64,000 bases of DNA from Diogma glabrata (lineage: Eukaryota; Arthropoda; Insecta; Diptera; Cylindrotomidae): positions 284,662,492 through 284,726,491 of the forward strand of contig OY856186.1 of assembly GCA_963693315.1 (NCBI GenBank). The letters run 5' to 3'. The stretch's first letter is position 1. Every line of letters begins with the position of its first letter. Both the position numbers and the translations under genes were made by a program. Shown here piece after piece: positions 31,870-43,225 of the stretch. The notes below the pieces were generated by a model that was not told the origin of the DNA, ran no database searches, and saw only the letters and a list, made by a program, of their open reading frames with translations.

Positions 31870-32458
31870 TGAAATATACCATACCTTCTATCAGTGAATT
31901 TTTTCGTACCTTTAAGTTAGGAATCAAGACTGGAGAAAACATGATTAAAACTCATTTACACTTATACATTTACACATTTTGAACAATATATCAAAAACGG
32001 TGTGGTGTCAAATAAAATAAGAAATTGTATATTTGTCTATTTTTCAGAGTTTACAATTTTAATTTATTCGAGTACTCATTTCACTCCTCAAAATTTCTAA
32101 ACACAGTTACTTTTGATTTCACCTATTCTACTTACATATATTCCAAGTATGAAGTTGATCAAAAATGGTCCGGTTCAAAAATCGACTTTATGGGTCGGTC
32201 CACCATACAACTGCTGACTTTCCTCACTTTGATTTTACAGTTTGTTGGAAACAATTTCGAAAACACTTCGACGAAAGAGGAGATTTGAAGGACAAAGAAC
32301 TGATTAGTTTTTGGACAGTATTGGGATAAGTGGGGGATCTCCCGAGCACCTGTTTAGTTGAAACTTCAATAACATTAGTTCCTGATAATTGATTTTGATT
32401 AACCTTGGTAAATATGCATAGAGTCTAATTTGTAACAGAACTTTTCTTCACCGGAGCA
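31870..32458. repeat. Dispersed repeat, copy at about 32150-32430
   Basis: The segment with GGACAAAGAACTGATTAGTT, TTGGGATAAGTGGGGGATCT and CCCGAGCACCTGTTTAGTTG recurs in diverged form at 35310-35500 and 35940-36300. No coding function is evident. The rest of this stretch is AT-rich, with nothing else recognised. Confidence 0.6.
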
Positions 32459-32699
32459 CAGAGCTTCCAACCCATCACTATTTGTCACTATTGTCACCGT
32501 TTTAATTTTTGTCACTATTTGTCACTATAATCCAAAAGTTTCACTATTTGTCACTTTTTGAACAATTTCATGAATGAAAATAAAAATATAACTAACACGC
32601 GCGTATGGTGTCGCTCTAACTCACTCAAATTCGAACCTCGCATCTTCAAACCTTTTTTGTCGGTACATCCACTGGAAAGGATATCGTTAATAAAAAATT

Positions 32700-33240
32700 T
32701 GAAGCTCTGGATAATAATGAAATAGGGCTAGCTAGGGTGATAAGTCGATGGATTTGCGAGGGTGGATTGCGATGGACCAATCGTAAATAAAACGGTGTAT
32801 AGACTTATGAATGAACAAATAAAAACAAAGAGAGAATATGGACTTGCAAAAATTGGAACCTGCAATATTCACCATTTGCATAACTCGTTTTTATACGGAT
32901 TGAATTCGTTTGGTACTGAAGTTGCTGCTCTTGCCACAAACATATATTACTTTTTTCATTCAAATTCAGTAAAATGGTCCAAATACTGCTCACTCTCAAA
33001 GGGAAAACAAATAAAAGTACTCAGATTTATAAAACACTGTTCCGTCAGATGGTTAAGTCTAGGACCAGCGTTGAAAAGAATTTTATCACAATACTCAGCT
33101 TTAAAAGAATTTTTCCAAAATCTAAAAGAAAAGAAACAGAATGGAAACAAATTCAACGTAATCTATAATGCGTTGAAAAGCAAAACTATGCTATCAAAAA
33201 TTATATTCATTCAATATTGTGCTACTTTCTACGGTGGGTA
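32700..33240 (+). pseudogene. hAT transposase, central fragment
   Basis: The frame reads IGTCNIHHLHNSFLYGLNSF, then KVLRFIKHCSVRWLSLGPAL and KRILSQYSALKEFFQNLKE. This is the conserved H-x-x-HN…T/SVRWLSL block of hAT transposases of the type also found in ZMYM/SCAND3-like proteins (the RW motif near the catalytic region). The N-terminal zinc finger and DNA-binding parts are not recognisable upstream. The frame ends at 33241; the C-terminus reappears at about 34430. Confidence 0.65.
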
Positions 33241-33608
33241 AATACGGCTCTCCAAGGAGTAAATTGCGGCTCTCATTGAAAATTGATATCGAATTACATA
33301 TTTCATATTCTTCCCACTGAATTATTTATTTCAGAATTTTTTTTCCGAAGGATTTTTGATTCAAGAATATTTTTCGCTGAATTTTTTTCAGAAATTTTCT
33401 TGTTCATAATTATCTTAAACAGAACAAATTTTATCAGAACAAATACCAAAACAAACCATCAATATATATTTTTTTTAAGAATAAAGATTAAATGATGAAA
33501 CAGATGAATTGTCCAATGATGTATCCTTATGATGTGTTGTTAGAGCGCTGTCAGCTTACAATGTTTTGAGCTATTTTGTGGAACTATCAATTGATAATAT
33601 ATTGATAT

Positions 33609-33720
33609 TAGCTAGGTTAAAAATATGAAAATTCCATTTCAAATTATTTTCAACTTAGACTTCTAGGAGTAGAAGTTGAAAATAATTTGAAATGGAATTC
33701 TCATATTTTTAACCTAGCTA
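33609..33720. repeat. 48-bp inverted repeat at the edge of a LINE fragment
   Basis: The arms 33609-33656 and 33673-33720 match with one mismatch; the loop is 16 bases. The right arm is LINE coding sequence (KWNSHIFNLA), so the left arm is an inverted copy of it. Confidence 0.85.
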
Positions 33721-34310
33721 AGAACGCTGTTCAAACATTGGGATTTTTGGGTCAATGTCGTAACCAATCATTTATGCGTCCCTGCATGGAGTACTGTTCT
33801 CACATATGGGGTGGAGCTTATTATAGCAATTTGAAGTGCCTTGATTCTGTTCAGCGCAGAGCTATTAAACTAATGAGCTTGATTCTTTACATCACAGACG
33901 AAATGTTACTGATCTGACAATTTTCTACAAATACATTATGGATGAACGAACTTCTGCAGAGATTAAATCAATTTTACCTGAACTAGCAAACCTATCGCGT
34001 AACACCAGAGCAAATGTTTGAGCCCATCGGTTTACGGCTCATATAAAAAGGTGCAGAACTGTTGCTTTTCAACGTGATTTTTTCAACAGAGTCTCTCATC
34101 TCTGGAACGCCTTACCTTCATGGGTTTTTCTTGAAAGCTCTAATCCTCAAAATTTCAAAGTTAGCGTCCATAAATTTCTTCGAAAAAATTAATTTATTCA
34201 AACTTAATCCCAATCCCTAGTTGGCATGGTATCTTCGGATATTCAGAGACGTTAATTAATAATTTATTATAATTAACACTAAACATGCCTAACTTAGAAT
34301 AAAAAAAAAA
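33657..34310 (+). mobile_element. 3' fragment of a CR1/L2-type LINE inside the hAT element
   Basis: Pieces read LLGVEVENNLKWNSHIFNLA, FMRPCMEYCSHIWGGAYYSN, LDSVQRRAIKLM, and later FFNRVSHLWNALPSWVF and NPQNFKVSVHKFL. These match the thumb and C-terminus of the full LINE at 29160-31748, with frameshifts. An A-rich stretch near 34300 ends it. A related 3' end occurs at 37500-37665. Confidence 0.7.
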
Positions 34311-34389
34311 GAAGCAAAGCTAAACGAAAAAAAGAAGAAAAGCTAAACGAATACAAAGAAAACTTAGAAGAATTGCAAGTATTACACAT

Positions 34390-34720
34390 TTCAAACGTAG
34401 GTTTGAAGATTTGAAACGTTTTAAATCTACATTTGCATTTTTTGTCAACCCTTTTATCTGTGCGATATTATTGAAGATGAATTTCCAATTTCTGGTGCAG
34501 GCACTGGTGTTATTAGAGTTGAAAGGGGATCAGGGTTTGCAAATGCAGCCCAAATCTACTTCTATAATTGAATTTTGTTAACTCGTGTCTGAATCAAAAT
34601 ATCCACACTTAAACAAGCTTCTTGCCTCCTAATTTCAATTTTTGGTACAACGTTGTTGTTAAGCTTTTACTCCACAATGCAGATCGTGCAGTCGGAATAT
34701 CGTTCACAGTTGACCAATCA
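34390..34720 (+). pseudogene. hAT transposase C-terminal dimerisation fragment
   Basis: With frameshifts it reads FFVNPF, then EDEFPISGA, LLELKGDQGLQMQPKS, and SESKYPHLNKL, resembling the hAT C-terminal block (elements such as E-L-x-x-L-…-FW-…-YP-x-L). It completes the decayed transposase begun at 32700. Confidence 0.5.
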
Positions 34721-35309
34721 GCATCTTACAAAATTGTTGCAAACGCCTTTAACAAATTATACACAAAATTTCAAAGATCTAATCAAAAGTGTTCATGTTA
34801 ATTAATTTTTATTGATGAATTTTAATTATATTTTATTTTTATTACTTAAATTTGGAAATAACTGTTTTGAACTGTGTGAAACCTTTATTTTTAGCACTTA
34901 TTCTTAGGTATGTCATCATATTAATGAAATAAAAAAATTGTGCACTTAAATACTGTTGTGGCTCTTTAAAAATAAAAATAACGGAAAATGGCTCTCATTG
35001 ACCTCATTCGTGCTCATTCGTACATAGTCGTACTAAATGGTTATCTTTTCAATAATACATATTGAAATATTTTGGCATTAAAACAAACACTTTCAATGAA
35101 TTCTGTGGGTTGTAATGTAACATCGTTTATTATGATTTTTTTTTAGATCATTTAGCCCTTTTTAGCGAAGGTTTTACGATGACGATTACATAAATCTATG
35201 TTACCCTGTCTATAACTATCATTAACTATGGTTTTATGCTTGTCACTATTTTTTAATGCTGTCACTATTTTCAAACCAATTTGTCACCTTTGTCACTATT
35301 TCAATTCAT

Positions 35310-36300
35310 GTTAATCGTTGAAAGCCCTGGAGCATACAGCATTCGTTGGTGAATGGATTTTGATAATACTTTAAAAAAGATGTAAATATGTATGACAAGG
35401 AGCTGATTAGCGGTATTGAACAAAGTGGTGGGGATCCCCCGAACACCTGTGTTTTTGAAAACTTCATAACATCGATAATTAACACTGTTTGCCGTTGGCA
35501 CTTGGCGTAAGTTTTCAAATAACATAATGTCAATCTCTTGTTACTTTACGCAAATAACTTATTTAATAAGTTTAATAAAAAATTACAAGGCCTAACAAGC
35601 TGAAATATATATAGAGTAACAGTAAAATTAAAAAAAGCTTTGTTTTCTTTAATTTTTTATTAAACTTATTAAATAAGTTATTTGCGTAAAGTAACAAGAG
35701 ATTGACATTATGTTATTCATAACATCTGTACGTGTTAATCGAATTGGATGAAACTTGGTACATAAGCATTTCACAACAGTTCTGCATTCGAACTTCCGGT
35801 TTTTCACTTTCGGTAAAACTTTGTTTGCAATTTGTTGAATTTTTTTCAGTGTCTTTGTGCACACTACAGCCCATAATAATGAAGTGATTATGATGAAACT
35901 TATGAAAAAGGTTTCAATTAGTGTGAGAAGATAATGATCAACTTTTAGGACACATTGATCAAAGTGGCGGGGGAACCGCCATACAACTAGTGACTTTTCA
36001 CTCTTTGTTTTTAAAGTTTGTTGGAAGCATACAGACTTCGTTGATTAATCAATTTTGATGATACTATCATAAAAGATGGAGATTTGAATGACAAAAAACT
36101 GATTAGCTTTTGGACGATATTGGGATAAGTGGTGAGGAGCCTCCCGAACACCTGTTTAGTTTAAACTTCAATAACATTAGTTCTTGATAATTGATTTTGA
36201 TTAAACTTTGTATATATGCTTAGAGTTTGATTTGTATAAGTTCTGCATTCCAACTTTCGGTTTATCACTTCCAGTAAAAATTTGTTTTAACTTTTTCTCG
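35310..36300. repeat. Dispersed repeat copies and a perfect hairpin
   Basis: 35330-35500 and 35940-36300 are diverged copies of the repeat at 32150-32430, sharing the GATTAG…GGGATAAGTGGTGAGG…CCGAACACCTGT core. Between them lies the perfect inverted repeat 35518-35717. Confidence 0.55.
35518..35717. repeat. Perfect 68-bp inverted repeat with 64-bp loop
   Basis: The arms 35518-35585 and 35650-35717 are exact complements over 68 bases by eye, from AATAACATAATGTCAATCTC inward to AAAAAATTA. The loop is unrelated AT-rich sequence. Confidence 0.9.
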
Positions 36301-36474
36301 TACAATAGAGTTTTGTTTGGTGGGATACTACAATTTTCATTGGTTAGCCATTAATTAAAGTATTTGATGGATGTTAGCTCACTATATATCCAGAAAATTT
36401 TGTTTTCAGAGTAGTGATAACGTTAGCCTATGCATCAGCGTCGTAATATTTTTTTTCCTGGATTAGGGTGTTTT

Positions 36475-36740
36475 TAATGGGTCCGTTCTGATGTTAAGGT
36501 CATTAGAATAACCTTTTTACACGTTTATATAGCGAGCCGCTTTATCCAGATGCCCGCCCGCTCTAAGCCGCTCCTACCATGGAGAACAGACACTTGGGCC
36601 GCATTAGTTTTAAAGCGCCAATTTGCCGTGATGTATCGTCATTGACTAAGTGGTTTTTACTCTGCTTGTCCCCGATACACCAACTTAATTCTGTCAGTAT
36701 TACGCAGACTACATTTCGGGGACGTCGAATTTCGCTACCC
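36475..36740 (-). mobile_element. 5' UTR piece of the RTE-like LINE
   Basis: On the minus strand it matches 5531-5900: GGGTAGCGAAATTCGACGTC at the 5' end, one promoter-like unit with CTATATAAACGTGT, and GGTTATTCTAATGACC… at its 3' end. Only one tandem unit is present and the element stops before the ORF, so this copy is 3' truncated, which is unusual for a LINE. Confidence 0.75.
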
Positions 36741-37499
36741 ATTTATAGTTCAGTAATAATAATAATAGTTTATTAAATTCTCTTTAAACAAATTACACAA
36801 CAATTCTTCTAGCTAACTATGTTACAGAACAATGGACCCTAAGTCCGTCTGCTCGATTGTGAAAAATAAAGTTAAAATAATATAAAACGAACATGATAAA
36901 TAATATAAAAGTTCAGTATATATAATATTTTTAAATTTGTGATTTTGAAGTTATGCTTTTTTTCTATACAATTTTTATGCGAATTTTTTTATATGATTTA
37001 GAAGTTATGCGATTTTCGTCTCCGTTATTGTAATTTTCTTTATGGAGGATCCCGTTTTTCTCCACAAACGGTCACTTTTTTCCCTTTATTGACAAAAGTT
37101 TATAGAATTGAAGTTTATTGTGAAAAACAAAATCAATTGAAAGAACTAATTTTATCTTGGTTTCAATTTATTAAAAATTGTGTCTTTCGGTTCTTTAAAC
37201 ATCTCTAGGTATCCACCGAGTTCCTTTTTATGTGTAAATTTCGTTTTTTATGCCTTTGTTTGGTTTTATGCGATGTTTTATTTAATCTATTCGGTATTCA
37301 TTTTGTATGTATGGTATGAAAGTCGTATCTTTTTTATACATTTTTCTGAGGGACGTATCTACCGCATAAAAAGAGAATTAAGTATGTTTCCGTCCTGCTA
37401 ATCACGCAAGTACTTAGAAATTTTATGATACTCAAAAATTGTAAGTAAACGTTCAAAATATTATTTTTTCGTTTATGTATTTATACAAAGAAACTCCTG
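36741..37499. other. AT-rich spacer, nothing recognised
   Basis: It begins with a short (AAT)n run near 36760. No supported gene. An open frame at 37180-37401 is Phe/Tyr-rich and lacks motifs. Confidence 0.4.
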
Positions 37500-37665
37500 A
37501 TAATTTGAATGGCCAACTTTTAAGGTCAATATCCATAAATTCCTCAGAAACATATAAATCATTTACCTAAACCTCAGTATGGTATCATCGAATATTCAAA
37601 AACGATAATTCATAATGTATTATAATTAACACTAAACATGACTAACTTTGTATAAAGAAAAAAAT
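37500..37665 (+). mobile_element. LINE 3' end fragment
   Basis: It shares GTATGGTATCATCGAATATT…, TTATAATTAACACTAAACAT and GACTAACTTTG with the 3' end of the LINE fragment at 34200-34300. The last coding residues (HKFL-like) are decayed. Confidence 0.6.
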
Positions 37666-37839
37666 TTAATCCGAAATGTATCGATCGGTCAGAAACATTT
37701 TCTTTTCATCTTTTCAATTACGTTATGAAAGTCGTACGCTACGACTGACGAGCTTGTTAATCAACTTGACCAGATTCGATCAATTGCTTTTCAGATGTCT
37801 ACCTACTACCTTTTCCAAGTATGCAGTTCCAACAATGGC

Positions 37840-38198
37840 CCGAGCAGAAATTTGTCAGAGCTCAAATAGGACGTCCCTGGGCCCTGATCATGATTGTAAC
37901 GCTTTTGCCCTATCAGGCCCTGATTGGAATAGTCTGATCAGGTCCTGATCCAGTTTGGCATGACAATTAAATAGCGAAAAGTCTAATAAAGTATTTCGTA
38001 TCAGGCCCTGGTCAGATTGCCCAACTAGGGTCAAATACCAAAAACCAAATTAGGGCCGGATATATTCATATAAGGTTAACCCTAAAAATATATTCTAATC
38101 CAAGCCCGAACAATGACCACATCATATTGCCCTAATAGGGCTTGCCATTTCTGGACTGATCACACCCGGATTTTATTCCCTAACTAATTTCTGCTCGG
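37840..38198. mobile_element. MITE with CCGAGCAGAAATT ends
   Basis: The inverted ends are CCGAGCAGAAATTTGT and ACTAATTTCTGCTCGG (one mismatch). The interior contains repeated GCCCTGATCA/TCAGGCCCTG blocks and several AGGGC words, giving partial self-complementarity. About 360 bp, no coding capacity. No clear target duplication. Confidence 0.65.
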
Positions 38199-38508
38199 AG
38201 GCGCTACAATGTTCAGTAGTATGGCTAGTGATCTTTTGTTCCGACAATTTTGTTCCGGGTATCAGATATCAAATAACTATCTTCAAAATAAATTAATATA
38301 TGTGAATTAATTGGACATTGACCAACTTTGACCATTGACCAGCACCATGAAAATCTGTCAGATTTATAAAATTTTAGTTAAAGTAGGAGGAATGGGAGGA
38401 ATGTTTTCAAGACCTAAGGCTTAGTTGTTGTTTCATCCTCTTAATAGTTTTTCGACAAATTTAGGTTTGAAATGAAGTTAATATTAATAATAAACGTTTG
38501 ATATTATA
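38199..38508. other. Spacer, nothing recognised
   Basis: Short AT-rich sequence with no supported feature. Confidence 0.4.
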
Positions 38509-38603
38509 GGTGCGTTCGATTTGACTGAAACAACTGAAAAAACAACAACAATTGCATTTAATTTTTCAGTTGCTTCAATTGCTTCAGTCAAATCGAACAC
38601 GGC
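38509..38603. mobile_element. 95-bp MITE, copy 2
   Basis: Reverse-orientation relative of 26266-26360 with the same length and ends. It is flanked by TTATA on both sides. Confidence 0.75.
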
Positions 38604-39225
38604 TTATATTAACTCCTGACAAATGAATTTTAAATATTTCTTTAGTAGTTTCCAGAAGAGGCGAGTTTGAAGCAAAGCGATCCGCGAACATGGTAGCTTT
38701 CCTTGCGTAGTCAATGACGATTAACTCACTGTCACATCAATGATAGAGGTTATAAAAGAAACTTTTGACAAAAATTGCCTTTGCTCTGTCAATTTCTACT
38801 TTTTCGTTTTCGATTATCTGATGTGAAATTCTGTTGGCCTTTTATATTATAGGATCGATTTATGAGATTTTTTTCATGAACCAAAATATTAAATAATCTA
38901 CGTTTACTTGTAAGGATAAATTTAGCCACTTTCGAAAATAAATATTTTTGTTCGGGTTTCATTATTGAGATTTCATTATTTTATTAATACAGTTTCAGTA
39001 AAGTTTAAAATAAGCAAAAACCTTTACATCTTCAGTATAAAAACAATGGTGATAATAAAGAAAACGTGAAAAAATTACAAGAATCGTGGTGTCCACTTTT
39101 GAAGTGAAACATTTGATCTGATGGGATTGGAAACTAGTTTTTAGTAGATCGAGTTTGATAACTGTATGATTAAAATAGTGATAGGAATCACCAATATTTT
39201 GAATACTTTTGTATACATTTGTTCG
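38604..39225. other. Spacer before the assembly gap
   Basis: No supported gene or repeat. Confidence 0.4.
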
Positions 39226-39425
39226 NNNNNNNNNNNNNNNNNNNNNNNNNNNNNNNNNNNNNNNNNNNNNNNNNNNNNNNNNNNNNNNNNNNNNNNNNNN
39301 NNNNNNNNNNNNNNNNNNNNNNNNNNNNNNNNNNNNNNNNNNNNNNNNNNNNNNNNNNNNNNNNNNNNNNNNNNNNNNNNNNNNNNNNNNNNNNNNNNNN
39401 NNNNNNNNNNNNNNNNNNNNNNNNN
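39226..39425. other. Assembly gap (200 N)
   Basis: Exactly 200 N bases; the round number suggests a scaffolding placeholder, so the true distance is unknown. Open frames that cross it are meaningless. Confidence 0.98.
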
Positions 39426-40250
39426 GTTATAACGTCCGTTTGGATACTAATATTTTTAAAGAGTTAACAAATTTAGAATGTTTGAAATCTTTTTTATCAA
39501 TTTACTCTAAAAATAGACTTCTGCAATTAGAGGTTTCTGAGTGAGCGGCTCCAACAAAAAAGTTTGCAAAAAAAAATTTTTTTTTGAAACAACCGGCACT
39601 CTCACGGTCGCAGTTGTGAAGCCAGATCAAAACACCTTTTCTAAAAATGTGAGTTTTATTAATATCTTGCACAAGTTCGTAAATCAGCCAAATCCGACAT
39701 ATGGTTAAGAAACTAGAGGCTTTATACTAGAAAAAAACTCTGTTTTTTAGATCCGTTATAACGGCCGTTTGGATTCTAATATTTTTGAAAACTTCATAAA
39801 TTTAGAATCATTGAAACCTTTTTAATCAGTTTCTTTCAAAAAAAAAAGACCTCTGCAGTTGGAGGTTTCTGAGTGAGCGGCTCCAACAAAAAAGCTTGTA
39901 AAACACAAAATGGGTTTGAATCAACCGGCACTCTCACGGTCGCATTTGTGGAGCCAGATCAAAAAACCTTGCGTAAACATGTGTGTTTTATTAATATCTT
40001 GGACAACTTCGTAAATCAGAAAAATCTGACACATGGTTAAATAACCAGAGGCTTTATACTAGAAAAAAAATTCGTTTTTTTAATCCGTTATAACGGCCGT
40101 TTAGATACTAATATTTTTAAAAACTTCATAAATTTAGAATCTGTGCAAACATTTTAATCCGTTTCTTATAAATATAAACCTCTGCAGTTAAAGGTTTTTG
40201 ACTTGCTGGCTTCAACAAAAAAGTTTGCAACACTCCATCCATAACTACAA
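39426..40250. repeat. About 330-bp tandem repeat, 2.5 copies next to the gap
   Basis: The word GTTATAACGKCCGTTTGGAT starts units at 39426 and 39755, and in changed form at 40087 (spacing 329 and 332). Each unit contains TTCTGAGTGAGCGGCTCCAA, then CCGGCACTCTCACGGTCGCA. The third unit is partial. The array starts directly at the gap, so more copies are probably missing. Confidence 0.9.
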
Positions 40251-40380
40251 TTTGCAAAAACCTTATAACAGTAAATGAAAAAAAAATAAAAAGGTTTGAA
40301 TAGAAGAAATTAATTTTTTCTCCGATAGACAGCAAATATAAATTTTGCAGACTTATTTCAGTCAGCAAAGTGGCACTTTT

Positions 40381-40689
40381 CCTGCCTAGGCAGCAAAGCA
40401 TGTACTTTGCTGCCTAGGCAGCAAAATAATTAGACTTCATAGAAATAAACAGATATTGCGATTAAAAAAAAAAATTTTTTAATCGATTTTTTTTTTTCAT
40501 TTTTAAAATTTTGCTTTATTTTTAAAGTAATAATTATTAAATTACATATCATTGTAATTAATCGGAGAAAAAATTATATGTTCAACTCGGCAGCAAGGTA
40601 GATTGACTGCCTTGGCTGAATTCCTAGCCTCGCTCGCTCGGCTATGAACTATCAGCCGCGGCAGTCAATCTACTACTTTGCTGCCTAGT
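40381..40689. mobile_element. Cluster of self-complementary GCTGCCTAGGCAGC motifs (MITE-like)
   Basis: GCTGCCTAGGCAGCAAA occurs twice at 40382-40425. At 40589-40685 GGCAGCAAGGTAGATTGACT pairs with its inverse ending TTGCTGCC. It looks like a small hairpin element with a GC-rich centre in AT-rich surroundings. Confidence 0.5.
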
Positions 40690-41240
40690 TAAACAAATAA
40701 CTATTTTTTCTTAGAAATAAACTATTTTGATATTTTGCAGTAATTGGACGACATATGATATAGCGTAGGTTTGTGTCATAAATTGTCACACACATATTCT
40801 GTGGTAGATTTGATAATTTTTTGTTGCAAAATTGGATATAGTTTTGCTTATACATTTGTAGCTAATTTTCTTTTTAAAATTTGTTCGATATCTGTTTGGA
40901 ATTAGTTTGTGTTGTTTAAACTAATCTGATACATCAGATTCTACTGGCACACAAAACTGTCTGATCTCGAAATCTAGCTATTTCTAGCGGATATACGTGC
41001 CGCTTGGACTTTTTTATATTTAAAAGGTTAAAAAATAAAATAAAGAATCGGTATTTAAATATAATATATAAATATATGGTTATGAATTATAATTCAAATT
41101 AAATTATAGATTAAATAATATGTACATACACAAAATAACTATACTGTTATTATGAAATAAGAGATCTGATACAGACAATTAGATTTTTACTATATTCCAT
41201 GTAAGTGTATATTAGAATAATTTTTTAACCGATTTGATGC
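40690..41240. other. AT-rich spacer, nothing recognised
   Basis: No supported feature. Confidence 0.4.
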
Positions 41241-41274
41241 AACATGGGGGGGTTCGAACCCCCAGTAACCCCCC

Positions 41275-41757
41275 TTGCGTACGCCACTGGACATACACAG
41301 CGACCATCAACTGGTAATTGCAACATTCAAAATTAAACCAGCCACTGTAAAATACAACAAGTCATGTCGCAGGAAATTTAACATCAATAGATTGAGCGAC
41401 CAAAGTACAAATTACATCTTCAAAGAATCGCTCCAGCTCAATCTACCAAACAACGAAACCACCAGCATTGATGAAAAATGGGAACAAGTTAAAGAAGCTT
41501 ACGTCAAAACTGCTACAGATGTGCATGGATACCAAGACAAATCGCGGAAACCATGGATTAGCGATGATACCTGGAAGAAAATTGAAGAGCGTCGTCAGCT
41601 CAAGTTGCAACTGTGTCACCAGAACACAACCAAGATCCGCAGCAATTATGAAAGCACAGCAAAACAAGTTAAAAAGATGGCAAGGAATGATCGCAGAAGA
41701 TACACAGAAGATACACAGCAGCTAATAGAAATATGCGCACACTTCACAAATGCGTGA
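41275..41757 (+). pseudogene. LINE endonuclease end and linker
   Basis: The frame opens with the endonuclease SDH box (DIHSDHQLVIATFKIKP) and continues through a basic linker (SRKPWISDDTWKKIEERRQL, ARNDRRRYTED) typical of the stretch between endonuclease and RT in RTE/CR1-like LINEs. It ends at a stop at 41755. The following frames show a truncated linker and then the RT start (NKQAGFRPGRSCTDHIH-like, read with one stop). Confidence 0.7.
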
Positions 41758-42063
41758 CAAAGGTCACTAACAAATACACAAACACTCCACCAATAAAGGA
41801 TAAAAGAGGGTTTAACCATAACGATTCCAAAGAAAGGTTATCTAAGAGAATGCAAAAATTGGAGAGGTATATCTCTGCTCAACACAACAATGAAAATACT
41901 AGCGATGATCATTCTCGAAAGAATATCTCCATCAATTAACATGAAACTAATAAATAAACAAGCCGGCTTTTGACCAGGAAGAAGCTGTACCGATCATATC
42001 CACATAATCCGTATCATCATAGAGCAATCAAACGAATGAGATTCACCACTGTATCTCCTCTTC

Positions 42064-43040
42064 GTGGACTTCGAACGCGCCTTCGACTCAATCAACAGAA
42101 GCGCGATATGGAAGACACTTTGTGAAATGGGCGTCCCGAAGAAAATAGTTGATCTGGTCAAAGAAATGTATCGGGATGCTGGAAACAGAATACAATACAA
42201 AGGACAGCAAAGTGATAAATACTACAACCACCGAGGAGTGAGACAAGGCTGTGTACTATCCCCGCTACTATTCCTAATAGTATTAGATAGTATCATGAGA
42301 AAGCTCGATGATGCAAGACCAAATGGAATCCAATGGAACACAACAAGACGGCTCAATGATCTAGACTACGCAGATGACATCTGTCTACTTACACACAGAC
42401 ATACGGACATGCAGCAGAAAATACAGAAGCTATCAACCCTTGCACATGAAGTCGGTCTCAACATTAATATCAGAAAACCAAAGGCTATGAGATTGAACAC
42501 CAAAACGATAACACCAATTACCATCAACAATACACAAGTGGATGAAGTTGACAAATTTGTGTACCTTGGTTGTAGTGTAGCAAAAACAGGTGGCACTGAA
42601 GAAGATATCAGTCAGCGTATTAACAAAGCTAGAAATACGTTCAATATGCTTCACAAGATCTGGAATGCATCCGTCCTGTCAAGAAAGACAAAGCTACGAA
42701 TGTTCAATGCATGTGTCAAGTCAGTACTACTGTATGGGTGTGAAACGTGGAAACATACAAGAAAGATCACAAATCAACTACAGGTGTTTGTGAACAAATG
42801 CCTGAGAAGACTGCTCAAATGCTTCTGGCCAAACCCCACCAGTAACCAGCAACTTCTACGGCAGACAGAGCAGTTAGACATTGAGTCCGAGATAAAACAA
42901 AGGAAATAGAGATGGATAGGACATACACTGAGGAAATCAGCTGAAGATATAAGAAGGATGTCCCTAGAGTGGAATCCACAAGGTAAAAGGAGAGTTGGAA
43001 GACCACCCATGACATGGAAGAAAACGGTGCTTTGTTGAAG
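42064..43040 (+). pseudogene. LINE reverse transcriptase core to C-terminus
   Basis: Motifs in order: DFERAFDSINRSAIWK (motif A), HRGVRQGCVLSPLLFLIVLD (motif B), DLDYADDICLL (motif C, catalytic YADD), FVYLGCSVAKTGGTEEDI (thumb), LYGCETWKHT, and after a stop at 42907 RWIGHTLRKS and GRRVGRPPMTWK-like (GKRRVGRPPMTWK). The core is open for 281 codons. The stop just before the RWIGH motif and the later frameshift break the protein. Confidence 0.8.
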
Positions 43041-43225
43041 CAAAACAAATTGACAAGACATGGGGTGAACTGAAAGCGATTGCCCCCAACAGAGTTAGAT
43101 GATCCAGTCTGGTAGACGCCCTATGATCCTAAATGGAGATAAAGGAAAAAAAAATATTATGCTAAATGGAGAGGTTTTTGAGTAGTTTGCTGAGTATATA
43201 ATCTTTTCACTAAATAATATTAATT

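Larger units (their letters stand above)
32459..35329 (+). mobile_element. Decayed hAT-family transposon
   Basis: The left end is CAGAGCTTCCAAC and the reverse strand of the right end is CAGGGCTTTCAAC, typical hAT TIRs. Both subterminal regions carry repeated TTTGTCACTATT/TGTCACTA motifs (32475-32555 and 35235-35300). A broken transposase lies inside. The flanks show a degenerate direct repeat (GGAGCA-like). The flanking sequence on both sides belongs to the dispersed repeat found near 32.2 and 36.1 kb. A LINE fragment is inserted in the middle. Confidence 0.65.
41270..43150 (+). mobile_element. 5'-truncated LINE of the RTE-related group
   Basis: The copy begins at the end of the endonuclease domain (SDHQLVIATFKIK, 41305) and runs through an internally deleted linker to the RT and C-terminus. 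It ends near an A-rich stretch at 43145. It differs in sequence from the RTE-like LINE at 3-9 kb, so it is another family. Stops and frame changes occur at 41755, around 41940 and after 42906. Confidence 0.75.

Noticed and set aside
39166..39544. Open frames crossing 39226-39425
   Set aside because: They run through 200 unknown bases, so the frame has no meaning.
41243..41270. GGGGGTTCGAACCCCC, resembling a tRNA T-arm (B box)
   Set aside because: No A box, anticodon arm or acceptor stem is present at tRNA spacing. It looks like the end of a repeat adjacent to the LINE fragment.
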